A stretch of 64,000 nucleotides of DNA from Nematostella vectensis (Eukaryota > Cnidaria > Anthozoa > Actiniaria > Edwardsiidae). How positions within the stretch are numbered: position 1 is the first letter of the stretch; every line of letters starts with the position of its first letter. The stretch lies in NCBI RefSeq assembly GCF_932526225.1, contig NC_064036.1, positions 8,191,519 through 8,255,518 of the forward strand, written 5' to 3'. Below are positions 48,362-59,617 of this stretch, one piece after another. A program made the translations under genes and the position numbers. The notes under the pieces were generated by a model, which worked only from the letters and a program-made list of their open reading frames with translations, ran no database searches and was not told the origin of the DNA.

Positions 48362-51300
48362 TCACTCCCGCCCCACAATAGTAAACATCCCCTTCAACAC
48401 TCGACAGGACAGCAATGGCTGGGAGTCCCCAGGGGGCAGAATGGGTCCATCACTTCCAACGTACACGTACGGGAACCGCAGGACGCACAGACTTGCGGGG
48501 GGCAAGGACACCCCTCCCTCCACCCCAGGGTAGAACACCGGGCAGGGTGGGGCTGCGGGCTGGACCCACGGGCTAAGGGATAGAGTTATGGGCGTGTCCG
48601 GGGTGCAGACGTAGACACGTATGAGTTGGGCGTGGAGGGGTTTGGATGAGCGGCAGGGGCAAGGGAAGTAGAGCGGCATATCCATGTTCACGAGCTTGTG
48701 CGCTGTTTCCTTCACGTGACCAGAGCTTGTGGCCTTCACCATCTTGTCTGGACCGGAGCATATAAATCTGATACACAGAAAAAAGAGTGTTTAGAATCTC
48801 AAACAAATACATAAACAAGTACACGCGCTTTACTTAGATGTGATTTGGATAAAAGGACTTCAAGCACTAAAAGGAAATTTGGATAGAAGGGCTTCATTAC
48901 ACTAATGTTATTTTTGATTCATGAGTACTATCACTGAATATCGAGTTATGAAGAAAGAAATGGCATTAAGTTCAGAGCCCGGTCCCGACCCTAAGTCACG
49001 CAGTGAGAGGCCATTGCGCTAGTATGCATCAGGCTTTAAGAGCCACTTGACAAGATTTTAATCTTAAAAGACAACACAATCCTCGAGTACAAAATAAGAC
49101 TGACCTGTGTCCGCGTGGGCACTCGTACTCGTCGCCAATGTACGCCCTGACAGTGGGCGGGCCCGCATCTCGAATACTCCGGCCACGTGCTCTACTCGTG
49201 CCAGTTGGCCCGCCCTTCCCTGACGTCAGCTGGTGCCCAGGTCCCTTAGCATCAGCATACTGATGGCGTGCAAAGCTGAGGGCCTGGTGCAGAGGTAGCG
49301 TTGTGCTGCTTCCGGCTACTGTAGGGAGCTCATTCGGGGCCGGCCATGCCTCGTCTGCCGTCGACTTAACGCCAAAATGCTTGCTCTGACCGTCAAACTG
49401 GCTAGTCACGTCTGATTGGGAATCGTTTATCAGAGGGATGTCCCATGCAAGTAGGAAATTACTACTTGGGAAAAAGCCTGGCTGCTCTAAGCCTTTTGCC
49501 GGCTGGTACGAAGAAGAGCTCCCGAGGCGACACAAGGACCAGGAAGGGAAGGGTGGTAGCAGACCAGGCGGTGACTGGTCACTGATCATTGTAGGTAGCA
49601 TGGTAGGTGTCTGATTGCCTTGTTGCACACTAGACTCTGTGCCATGTACATTGTGTGGCTCGACTGAGCTTAGCATGTCCTCTGACCCTACAGTACTAGC
49701 GTCTCCAACCAGCCCCCCAGACGTCACGCTCTTAAACTCAGTCCCTTCGTGAAACCCGGTCTCTAGCGCGGAATGGAAGCCACCAAGGCTATAAATAGAG
49801 CTCAAGCTTTGACCGTGGGCTCCCTGTCCATGACTTCCGGTTTGATCAGTACTTCCGGTTTGGCTTCCAGCTTTATCGCGAGTCGCCAGAGCAGACTTTG
49901 GGATTGGAATGATTCCCCCAACGGGCAATGATTCCTTTTCCTCCTTTGGCTGCTGTTCCTCTGCGACTCCCCCCGGATTATCCTCACTTGCAAGGAGAGA
50001 TTTACTTTCGTCGGGCATGTCAAGGGGGGGCGGATCTTCGATCGGCTCGGCGTCCTTGAGGGATATCTCAGGGGGTTTGGACAGGGAGAAATTCGGATGA
50101 CAAGGGAAGACGAGATGGACGAGGTATGCACAGCACTTGTCTTCCAGGACTTTGAAGAAATCGTAATTGGCAGTCTGTGGAGGAGAAACGGTGTGGGTCA
50201 AATAAGTATAGGAAACTATTTTGGTCACATGGCACTTAATCAAAACTTTTTACCGCGGAATTAACGCGCGATAGTTTTTCACTTTGCATTCTCAAATCTT
50301 AATTGAGTAATTTCTAGGAAAGTCAAAGAAAGACAAACGCATGCCCTTCTTTCTCGGTGATACATCTCAAGAAGATTCAATACCTATATTGACGAAGCTC
50401 TTTAAAATATTATTACTGGGATACCTGTGGTAGCCCAGTTATAAAATGCAACTGTTTTTTTTTTAATATTATAACAAAAGACTCCTCTTACTCTGATGTC
50501 GAACGGGTCTTCCCGGTGCTCCTGAGTTCTGCCGCAATTGCAAGCGCAAAGGCTGGTGATACGGCTAGAATGCGGTTTGCATGGAACATTGCTATCTTCT
50601 TTGGATTTCTCAGACAAGTACTCGCTCAGGTCTTCAGGAACTTTATGGAACTGTGCACATAACAACTCTATTAGACGGTGCAATGCAGATTACAGGTTAG
50701 AGATGAACAACAACGAAACTGACCTACCAAGTAAATACAGTGACCAAGTAAATACAGTGACCAAGCAAATACAGTGACCAAGTAAATACAGTGACCAAGT
50801 AAATTCAGTGACCAAGTAAATACAGTGACCAAGTAAATACAGTGACCAAGTAAATACAGTGACAAAGTAAATACAGTGACCAAGTAAATACAGTGACCAA
50901 GTAAATACAGTGACCAAGTAAATACAGTGACCAAGTAAATACAGTGACCAAGTAAATACAGTGACCAAGTAAATACAGTGTTTGTAACTTGCCGCTTAAA
51001 CCCTATGTTTGTAACTTACCGGATAAACACAGTGTCTGCCTGTCAAGCTTCGTTCCTCGCACAGCTGTCGCCCATTCAGCCAAACCTAAGACATAATTAC
51101 ATGTTGAATGATGACAATCTCATTCCAGTAACTTTGTTGAACAATAATAATTTGAAATTACTGTCAGAATTCCTACTTTTTGGGTTGGTTTTGGATTGAT
51201 TATATTTTGATCATATTTTATCCAAGGTTTCTTGGATTGCCAATGCCCGGCCGTGACATCTCTTCAATGCTGTCAGACCAAGTGCTAGTATTTGTAGTGA

Positions 51301-54300
51301 CAAAGACATGCAATCACATACCTTATTGCAGTCGTCTTGCAGTTGAGCCGCGCAGTGCTCGAATGCAGGGCCTCGGGCGTGAAGAGCAAACACTCGCAGA
51401 GCCTGTGATAGCTAAGGGCGAAGAACTATCAGTTATTATGCCATAATGATTTCCCCGCACAATTCGACTTTGCACACCTGATTTAGATGCACGCTGTGCG
51501 TGTAATGGGAGGGGTCCCCCCACACAATTCGGCTTTGCACACCTGATTTAGATGCACGCTGTGCGTGTAATGGGAGGGGTCCCCCCCCTACACACAATTC
51601 GACTTTGCACATCTGATTTAGATGCACGCTGTGCGTGTAATGGGAGGGGTTCCCCCACACAATTCGACTTTGCAAACCTGATTTAGATGCACGCTGTGCG
51701 TGTAATGGGAAGGGGTTTTCCCCACATAATTCGACTTTGCAAAACCTGATTTAGATGCACGCTGTGCATGTAATGGGAGGGGGTTCCTTCCCCCACACAA
51801 TTCGACTTTGCACATCTGATTTAGATGCACGCTGTGCGTGTAATGGGAGGGGGTTTTCCCCACACAATTCGACTTTGCAAACCTGATTTAGATGCATGCT
51901 GTGCGTGTAATGGGAGGGGGTTTTCCCCCGCACAATTCGACTTTGCAAACCTGATTTAGATGCACGCTGTGCGTGTAATGGGAGGGGATTTTCCCCCGCA
52001 CAATTCGACTTTGCAAACCTGATTTAGATGCACGCTGTGCGTGTAATGGGAGGGGAGATTCTCCAGATATGCACTAGTTGCTAGAGGCAGGACTTTTAAG
52101 CATCGCCTGTGAACAGATGACAAAGGACGCGTGAGAGTAAAAAAAAAAACTAAACAAAAACAATAGATAACAGTACACTATCTCATATAGTGTACTGTCT
52201 ACATGTTGTAGACATTTGAGCTTCGACGCAAATGAATAACAAAACAGTATACTTTTCGAGCACATTACACATTTATAATTTGATTTATTTGGACTGTGTT
52301 TTGGACTGTTTGTTTTCCTGTGTAATGTATATCCATTGTGAAAAGCGTGACAAAACGTGATGCGTGGCTTTACAAGTCAAGCACTGTTAGATATGGCAGT
52401 CTGTTACTCACCCTTCTGAGAACTTCATGTCTAAGTCTAGCTGGGATGCTAGACCCGTGAAGCGTGCAGGTGTGTCTGGCTTGGCTCCCAGGAAAAGTTC
52501 GAAGAGTGCAGCTGAGACACGCGCCCACTGGCGACATGAAGGTACCTAAGTAGTATAGTATGGACCAAACTGGCCTTAATTTAATGGTGCATTGAATTCA
52601 TCATCAAGGTCTGTAATAACGGACGCAGTTTGAAATACAGGAAGCTGCCGCAAAATTTCATACAACTTTCCCTTGTGTCGTACCCCTATATCTGAGTACC
52701 ACTATGCCTCCCTGCCACCCCTTTCCACTGTACCCCTCATGTCACCCACACCCTGTACTGTACTATAGTATCCATAGTCCCCTGGCAAATCAACATACCT
52801 CTACATGAAAACCTTCGTGCCCCTTGGCACCCTACCTCTGCATGAGTACCCTTGAGGCATCTTGGCCCCCCTTTGTACACACCTCTACATGAGTACCCTT
52901 GTGCCCCTTGGCATCCCTTTGTACACACCTCTACATGAGTACCCTTAAGGCATCTTGGCTCCCCTTTGTACACACCTCTACATGAGTACCCTTGAGGCAT
53001 CTTGGCACCTCTTTGTACACACCTCTACAATGAGTACCCTTGAGGCATCTTGGCACCCCTTTATATAAATCTCTACATGAGTACCCTTGAGGCATCTTGG
53101 CACCCCTTTGTACACACCTCTACATGAGTACCCCTGAGGCATCTTGGCACCCCTTTGTACACACCTCTACATGAGTACCCTTGTGCCCCTTGGCACCCCT
53201 TTGTACACACCTCTACATGAGTACCCTTGAGGCATCTTGACACCCCTTTGTACACACCACTACATGAGTACCCTTGAGGCATCTTGGCACCCCTTTGTAC
53301 ACACTTCTACATGAGTACCCTTGAGGCATCTTGGCACCCCTTTGTACACACCTCTACATGGGTACCCTTGAGGCATCTTGGCACCCCTTTGTACACACCA
53401 CTACATGAGTACCCTTGTGCCCCTTGGCACCCCTTTATATACATCTCTACATGAGTACCCTTGAGGCATCTTGGCACCACTTTGTGCACACTTTTACATG
53501 AGTACCCTTGAGGCATCTTAACACCCCTTTGTACACACCTCTACATGAGTACCCTTGAGGCATCTTGGCACCCCTTTGTACACACCTCTACATGAGTACC
53601 CTTGAGGCATCTTGGCACCCCTTTGTACACACCTCTACATGAGTACCCTTGAGGCATCTTGGCACCCCTTTGTACACACCTCTACATGAGTACCCTTGAG
53701 GCATCTTGGCACCTCTTTGTACACACCTCTACATGAGTACCCTTAAGGCATCTTGGCACCCCTTTGTACACACCACTACATGAGTACCCTTAAGGCATCT
53801 TGGCACCCCTTTGTACACACCTCTACATGAGTACCCTTGAGGCATCTTGGCACCCCTTTATATAAATCTCTACATGAGTACCCTTGAGGCATCTTGCCAC
53901 CACTTTGTGCACACTTTTACATGAGTACCCTTAAGGCATCTTGGCACCCCTTTGTACACACCTCTACATGAGTACCCTTAAGGCATCTTGGCACCCCTTT
54001 GTACACACCTCTACATGAGTACCCCTTGAGGCATCTTGGCACCCCTTTATATAAATCTCTACATGAGTACCCTTGAGGCATCTTGGCACCACTTTGTGCA
54101 CACTTTTACATGAGTACCCCTGAGGCATCTTAACACCCCTTTGTACACACCTCTACATGAGTACCCTTGAGGCATCTTGGCACCCCTTTGTACACACCTC
54201 TACATGAGTACCCTTGAGGCATCTTGGCACCTCTTTGTACACACCACTACATGAGTACCCTTGAGGCATCTTGGCACCCCTTTGTACACACCTCTACATG

Positions 54301-57300
54301 AGTCCCCTTGAGGCATCTTGGCTCCCCTTTGTACACACCTTTACATGAGTACCCTTGTCCCCCCTTTGTACACACCTCTACATGAGTACCCCTGCGGCCC
54401 TCTGCCACTCCGTCACGTCCTGCATCGCCAGTCATCAGATGGTCAATCTGTTGCTTAAGGTAGTCTTTAAAAAGGACATCTTCTCCCATCCATTCAATTG
54501 AACAGGGGTCTCTTGTGGAAGAATTAATCCTCCTCGTGAAACTTGTGCCTTTGAGCAAACTGCTATTTTCAGCTATAAATAAAATATTTTGTATCAAGAG
54601 GATTGTGATAGGTACTGAGTACTCCTAGTGGCTCAGACGACTACACTTGAGCCAGTCTGGCAACCCAACACACCTGGAAACACTATCCAGTACAGACTTT
54701 TACTGATAATGGATACTACATTACTCACCCCACTTTGTTTTGATAGCAGGCATGGCAAGCTTGTTCAGTAGAATATTGATTGGGTCAAAGGAAGCAGTGT
54801 TCGGCTGAACATGCACAAAGGCATGGTTTGAGCTGACTGTAAAAAGGGAGCTGGAGCTGAAAAATAACAAAAGAACCATAAAAAGAGAAGGGTTACGATT
54901 CAAAATGTATACAATAGTGAGTTATACAATCTTGTAAGGCCTTTTTACACTAGCAATTTTTGTGACAATCTGGGATTTCCCTGCAATGTTATTACATCCA
55001 AAATTTGTATGTACAGTATGTGTAAACAGCAAGCAACAAATAAAATTTCAAAAACTGGTAACACAAATGTGCTGATTAAAATGACAAACTTTGGACCTGG
55101 ACAAAAAATTTGCATCACTAGAAAACATGGTTTGGTAACCAATAAGAGTGGATGTTTTACTAATGCTGTTGTATAATATTAGTTGTGTGTGAACTTGGTG
55201 GACAAACAAAATATCTACTGCACAATACCTTAAGCTTCCTAGAAGCCTAGCCTTTCTCAAGATAGAATAGATTTGATCTTCAAGGGAATGCTGGAGTTTC
55301 TTCAGTGGATTAGTGTTCTATAAACAACAGAGTATGTTTTTATGATGTGAATTATGTATGTACAGTACTTATGTTCATTCTAGTTTGCCCTAAAGAAGTC
55401 TTCAATTTTTCAGAGCCAATTACCAATTTTTAGTACAGTCATAACATTTTAGTTGTGGTACTGTGCAAACTGTAAGTTGCTGTGAATAGTGATATATTGA
55501 CCCATGCTTACATTTACATGCAACAAACAGCTGGCCTAAAACTAGAAGGTTATGTGGGGAGGGTTCACCCTCTGTACCACCCAGGGGCTGTAAAGCAAAT
55601 TATTTTTGGATTTTTTGATAAGCACTATTGTGTGAACTAATTTCAACTGCACCTGCGTCTTAACTTTAGCTCTACTTGCATAGGTATCTTTAGCTCCACT
55701 GCTCTGTGAATGGAAAACAAAAATTACAACAAGTGTCATTACCTGTAAAATACAGATACAGTAGTCAGGTGAGGCAAAGGGGAAAGTGCTGAGTATGCTT
55801 CAATGCTTAAGCCATGTTGAAAAGGTAGAAAAGGGGAGAACAGTTTCTTCTTATATGATGTTCCCTTTGAAAAAAAGTCCAATTTATCTGCAGTAGCAGC
55901 TTGACTTACAGTTGATGTGGGATCCATTGACGAGAACCCAACAATCTGTTAACATAAATTGCACAATCATAAACTCAGTTAGTATCTCAAAAGTCACACT
56001 AGTACAAGGAATTGAAGTAAAAAATGTCCCCTAGTGAGAGCATAACAATAGCATACAGTATCATACAACACATCCTCAAATAAGATTCATTTTTTAAAAA
56101 ACATTCACACAATCATAATGATGTGCTCAGCAGTTTACTTGTTTGAACGAGCAGATGAGTCTTGGGATGCATGGCCTGCCAGTTTGTCTCCAGATATCAG
56201 GCAGGTCCTCCACTGTGTTCAAGCACTGAGCAATCTGGGGCAGCAGCTGATGTCTAAAAAACAAAATAATATACAAAAAGTATATACAGTGTATGATAAA
56301 GTGTCCTTGATTTTGATTCTTCAATGTTTGTTCACAAAATTTAGAGTTGAAACAAGACCTTATAAGAAATGTATGTTAGTTGTATTCACTTTGATGGCAA
56401 AGACAGTCAAATAAGGTATTTTGACACAGATACTGTATAATGGTAACAGACATTGTAGAGCAATGATATTTACCCTAAAAAGAAGCTTGAAATTTATTAT
56501 AGTTTATCTGGATATGAGCACATGACAGTTCAATTTAGTGGAGTCAATGATAAGAGTTAAGACAATAAGAGAGTCTGTTTAGATAAAGTTAAGAAAAATA
56601 GTGCTCTTATCAGGCCTTGTTTTGCTTCTAAAATATGTGAATAAATATTATAGAGTAATAACTATTAAGTATCTATGTTCTGTACTTTAAAGAGAACAGA
56701 AAGGGTGGCCTTAGTCTGGCAATGTTGTACAGTAATGTACCTTGCGGTTGCTAATGCTCTGAAGAGACGGACATAATTCAGATCAAATGTGGCAGTTGGA
56801 TGAACAAGCTGAAAAAAATCAAATCGATTCATTGAATAAAAAAATAAGGATTTGAGACAATTAACATCATGTGTCTATTTTGGTCAAGTAAAACATGTTG
56901 GGACAGCAGCTTCACATGCTGCCAAAAATGTGAAATTTTAGCAAAAACTCTGGATTTTTTTTGCCAAGCTTCAATATCTCTCTGCCAAAACCTTGCAGTT
57001 CTTTGGGGGAAGGGGATGGGTAAAAATAAGGAACAACACCAAAAAAAAAACAAAAAATAAAATAAAACAAAAACAAAAAAAAACAAACAAAATAAAATAA
57101 AAAGCACTTACCACCATGATATGACAGACTGAGAAGAGAAACACCATGGCACAAGCATGGTAATACTCATGGGTCTTCCAATAGCGATGAGATTCCTAGT
57201 GATGCAAATGTCATATGGTAGCATGTATTTTAGAAATTATAGAACCAGTGAGGTTTCAAGTGGCGAAAATGACTTAGCATCAGGTGACATAGTACAAGGG

Positions 57301-58600
57301 AAATAGAGATAGATGGAAGCTTAGAGGTACTCACAGAATTTGAGTACTCTTTGTGTGCTTGCTCAGCGAGGTTGGCAAGGTGTGAGGCATCATATAAAGA
57401 CTGGAGGTGGAGATATATAATCCTCTGCTCCATGTCATGATAAACTTCTATTTTACACTGTGGGGAGAAGGGAACAAAGGGGTGAATAGAGCTTCCACCA
57501 ATCTAAACTAATTAGTAAATACTTTGTGACAGTGTGCTTTTTGGGCACACAAAGGAGCTGCAAACTTTAGAGGCAGATCATATGGTCTAGCCCTCCCCCC
57601 TTAAAATTTACAAATTCATCTTCTGTCATATGTTCTTTATTCAAATGATGTATTGTTTGGAGGCATCCTTACTGAGAAATCTGATATCTGCCCTTTAGTT
57701 TGAGCAAATATCAAGGTTCTCACAGCTGTGAAGATGTGAGAAGTAATATATTTTGATTAGTAATCTCTTATGTCATATTAAAACTGTGATTGTAGAGGTT
57801 TTCCATGCTGACCTGCAAGTGCAACCCTTTTTAATCAAATACCACCTTTCTTGCAACCTGATTGGGTAACTAGAAATAGTCATGACGTTATACTGTCTCT
57901 TATACTGTAAATGATGCATATTTACATACAGGCATCACATCATGGACATTCTTCAAATATTTGTCAATAAACGCAAGCTGCAATAAAAGAATCAATACCC
58001 CAATTAGAACATCATTGACAGAATGTTTGTGGTAAAATCTCTAAACAAGTTTGACATTTAGACATTTGGCAAGCATTTAAAACACAGAGGCTTAGACATG
58101 ATTGTATTTGACTATTTTATTATAATATTATTATCATATTTTATGAGATTGGTCTTAATAAACATCCCAGTACTGGTTGCGCAGTAAAACTTACGTCAAA
58201 CAAGTTCTTTTCCACTGCTGAATTCACATGGAATGCCTTTGACTTGTGGCCAAAACTTCCTTTTCCAAAAATCCCAATCACACAAACCTTTTCATCGGCA
58301 AAGCTACAATGCGCAATAATGACAGTTATCAAGGATGTAGTACATGATAACGAGAATTACTTATGTCAGATAATGACGACGGTTAACCCTTTATCGCAAT
58401 GGGCTTTTCATTCAACACATCACTACTAGTACGTTGTTTTTATTCTCTTTTGAGTAAAGGATATACTGAATTAGGGGTACAACGGATTCCAGAAAAAATC
58501 GATGCAAATACTCGATTTTTGACAATCCCTACCTTTCTGTGGAATTAACCAAAGTTTGGAAATATTTCCCACTCGCTTTTGGCACTTTTGCATCCGCCAT
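48362..58600 (-). CDS. SMG8: SMG8, subunit of the SMG1 nonsense-mediated decay kinase complex (19 exons)
   Basis: Exons: 58533-58600, 58195-58303, 57930-57977, 57335-57457, 57112-57195, 56741-56808, 56139-56253, 55910-55945, 55653-55703, 55229-55317, 54729-54856, 54376-54572, 52412-52545, 52019-52106, 51322-51411, 51020-51085, 50492-50650, 49105-50174, 48362-48767. Lengths sum to 3129 and every junction is in phase: 1042 residues, against about 990 in human from memory. SMG8 binds SMG9 and restrains SMG1 kinase, which phosphorylates UPF1. Landmarks: the degenerate G-domain start KVCVIGIFGKGSFG (about 28-41), LVHPTATFDLNYVRLFRAL (145-163), KKLQHSLEDQIYSIL, LSQALRVFALHARGPAFEHC, VWLNGRQLCEERSLTG, ACNCGRTQEHREDPFDIR, GLLPPFPSWSLCRLG and, at the C-terminus, LRFPYVYVGSDGPILPP. 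Exon 18 holds a Ser/Pro-rich insert. The gene carries four exon-edge minisatellites. Confidence 0.93.
50705..50990 (-). repeat. 17-bp minisatellite in SMG8 intron 16
   Basis: The unit on the coding strand is CACTGTATTTACTTGGT, about 16 copies with few changes. The end of exon 16 with its donor reads CACTGTGTTTATCCG then GTAAG, matching 13 of 17 positions. Between the exon and the array lies a degenerate intermediate copy (gtttgtaacttgccgcttaa, about 50980-51008, beside gtttgtaacttaccggataa at 51008-51027). The array covers most of the 369-bp intron. Confidence 0.85.
51450..52056 (-). repeat. 65-70-bp minisatellite in SMG8 intron 14, copied from the exon 14 end
   Basis: The plus-strand word gatttagatgcacgctgtgc starts at 51480, 51545, 51615, 51680, 51748, 51818, 51885, 51953 and 52021: nine copies, spacing 65-70. 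The copy at 52021 is the real exon 14 end, since the frame through it continues KVLPLATSAYLENLPSHYTH and joins in phase to exons 13 and 15. The other eight copies repeat the last 36 or so exon bases, the CAG|GTTTGC or CAG|GTGTGC donor and the first intron bases. Unit length is not a constant multiple of three. Confidence 0.93.
52795..54395 (-). repeat. 47-bp minisatellite in SMG8 intron 12, copied from the exon 12 end
   Basis: About 34 units of 47 bp (measured 53539 to 53586) contain, on the coding strand, GGGTACTCATGTAGAGGTGT and then GTACAAAGGGG. The gene-proximal copy is the true exon 12 end (ACTCATGTAGAG then the GTGTGTAC donor at 54375): with it exon 12 ends in phase 0 and exon 13 continues as THVE-VPSCRQW. 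Variants include actttgtgcacactttt and a shortened ttgtgccccttggc unit. Nearly every unit preserves a GAG|GTGTGT-type donor. Confidence 0.93.
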
Positions 58601-58951
58601 TTTGAATTAGCCTTTGCTGATTTACCACAGGGAGACCAAAAAACAAACACGGCTGATAGATTTTTTTTCAAAATCTTAGGCACAGTAAAACTCCAATACT
58701 CCAATTATCGGAGTTATCGGATAATTCAGACACACAGTAAAATAAACTAGTTCTAAGACAAATAAACTAAAAAATAAACTAGTTCTAAGACAATATTTTC
58801 TAGTCATTCGGATAACTTCACGCTATGAAACAGTAAAATCGTACTGTTTTTCGTGGTTGTCCTGTGTATTATTTGACCGCTAGGGATTGGGGTCTGCGAG
58901 GGGAATACAAAAGCAACAAACGAAATGTAAGTAGTGTTTGAATGAAGCTGA
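58601..58951. promoter_or_regulatory. Shared bidirectional promoter of SMG8 and the 82-residue membrane protein gene
   Basis: Start codons of the two divergent genes are 351 bp apart (SMG8 ATG at 58598-58600 on minus, small protein ATG at 58952 on plus). Nothing coding lies between. I see no canonical TATA box and no CpG-dense core. Two near copies of aaataaactagttctaagac occur at about 58741-58790. Confidence 0.7.
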
Positions 58952-59617
58952 ATGTCGTCTAACATTTACGGAAAACTACCCGTCCTAGGCGTATGGGCGC
59001 TATGGGGTTCCTGTTTTTATCTTTTCGTGGCGTATAATATGATCGGGGAGCGAGGGACTAGAAATAGGGTAAGTCTTTAATACACAAGTCACGCGGTACC
59101 TTTCTCGCCTACTTTCATACTTTTTCATAAACTAACTTATATTCATCATGTCCCTAAGGCTTAAATTGCAAGATTCTTGGCCTCAATTTTACTACTTAAT
59201 GTCAAGCTTAAATAAAGAATTGGGAAAACAACATTCTTTGGGCACTTCTTTGAACGCAGTGGCTAGGTGAGCGGTAGCCGCTCAGGGTCTTGAATGAGTT
59301 AAATAAACGGTAGCCTCTAAAGGAGGGCTGTCATTGCCTGGAACGTATTATAGAACAAGGTAAAACAATGGAAGGGAACAATGCCATGCATAAATTTGTC
59401 AGAGTATTGGATTGTAGAAAGAAAGGAGAAGTAAGGATGGAAGAAGGATTTTATGATTGAATTATTGTTTGCCTTGTTTCCATAGCAAAAAATTGGGGAA
59501 GTGCTTGGGCTGATTCCACCAGAAAGACATCTACCATCAACCGAATCGACACTAGAAGCCTCTACCTATGATCCAAGGGATGGTATTAAAGGCAAACCCC
59601 AGCAAGGAAACGGATAG
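58952..59617 (+). CDS. Small single-pass membrane protein, 82 residues (two exons)
   Basis: Exons 58952-59068 and 59486-59617 join in phase 0 across a gtaagt donor and a tttccatag acceptor. The protein starts MSSNIYGKLPVLGVWALWGS and has one hydrophobic segment (about residues 9-28, ending FYLFVAYN). A charged, Pro-rich soluble tail follows (EVLGLIPPERHLPS, ending GKPQQGNG). The splice sites, the complete frame and the head-to-head position with SMG8 support a real gene. I do not recognise the family. Size and layout resemble small inner-membrane or ER proteins, but this is only a shape argument. Confidence 0.7.

Noticed and set aside
47659-48583. Long plus-strand frames of repetitive Ser/Leu/Cys-rich peptide
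   Set aside because: They run through the 53-bp array and overlap the SMG8 last exon antisense; they arise from stop-free repeat units.
50671-50968. Minus-strand frames repeating VTVFTWSLYLLGHCIYL
   Set aside because: This is the translation of the 17-bp array, whose length permits open frames; there is no start context or splice support.
51436-51948. Minus-strand frames repeating HYTHSVHLNQVCKVELCG
   Set aside because: These read through copies of the exon 14 end and intron. Only the copy at 52019-52106 fits the gene.
52795-54395. Regular 47-bp repeats that could be taken for a CRISPR array
   Set aside because: There are no unique spacers: the whole 47-bp unit repeats, the genome is clearly eukaryotic, and the first unit is an SMG8 exon end.
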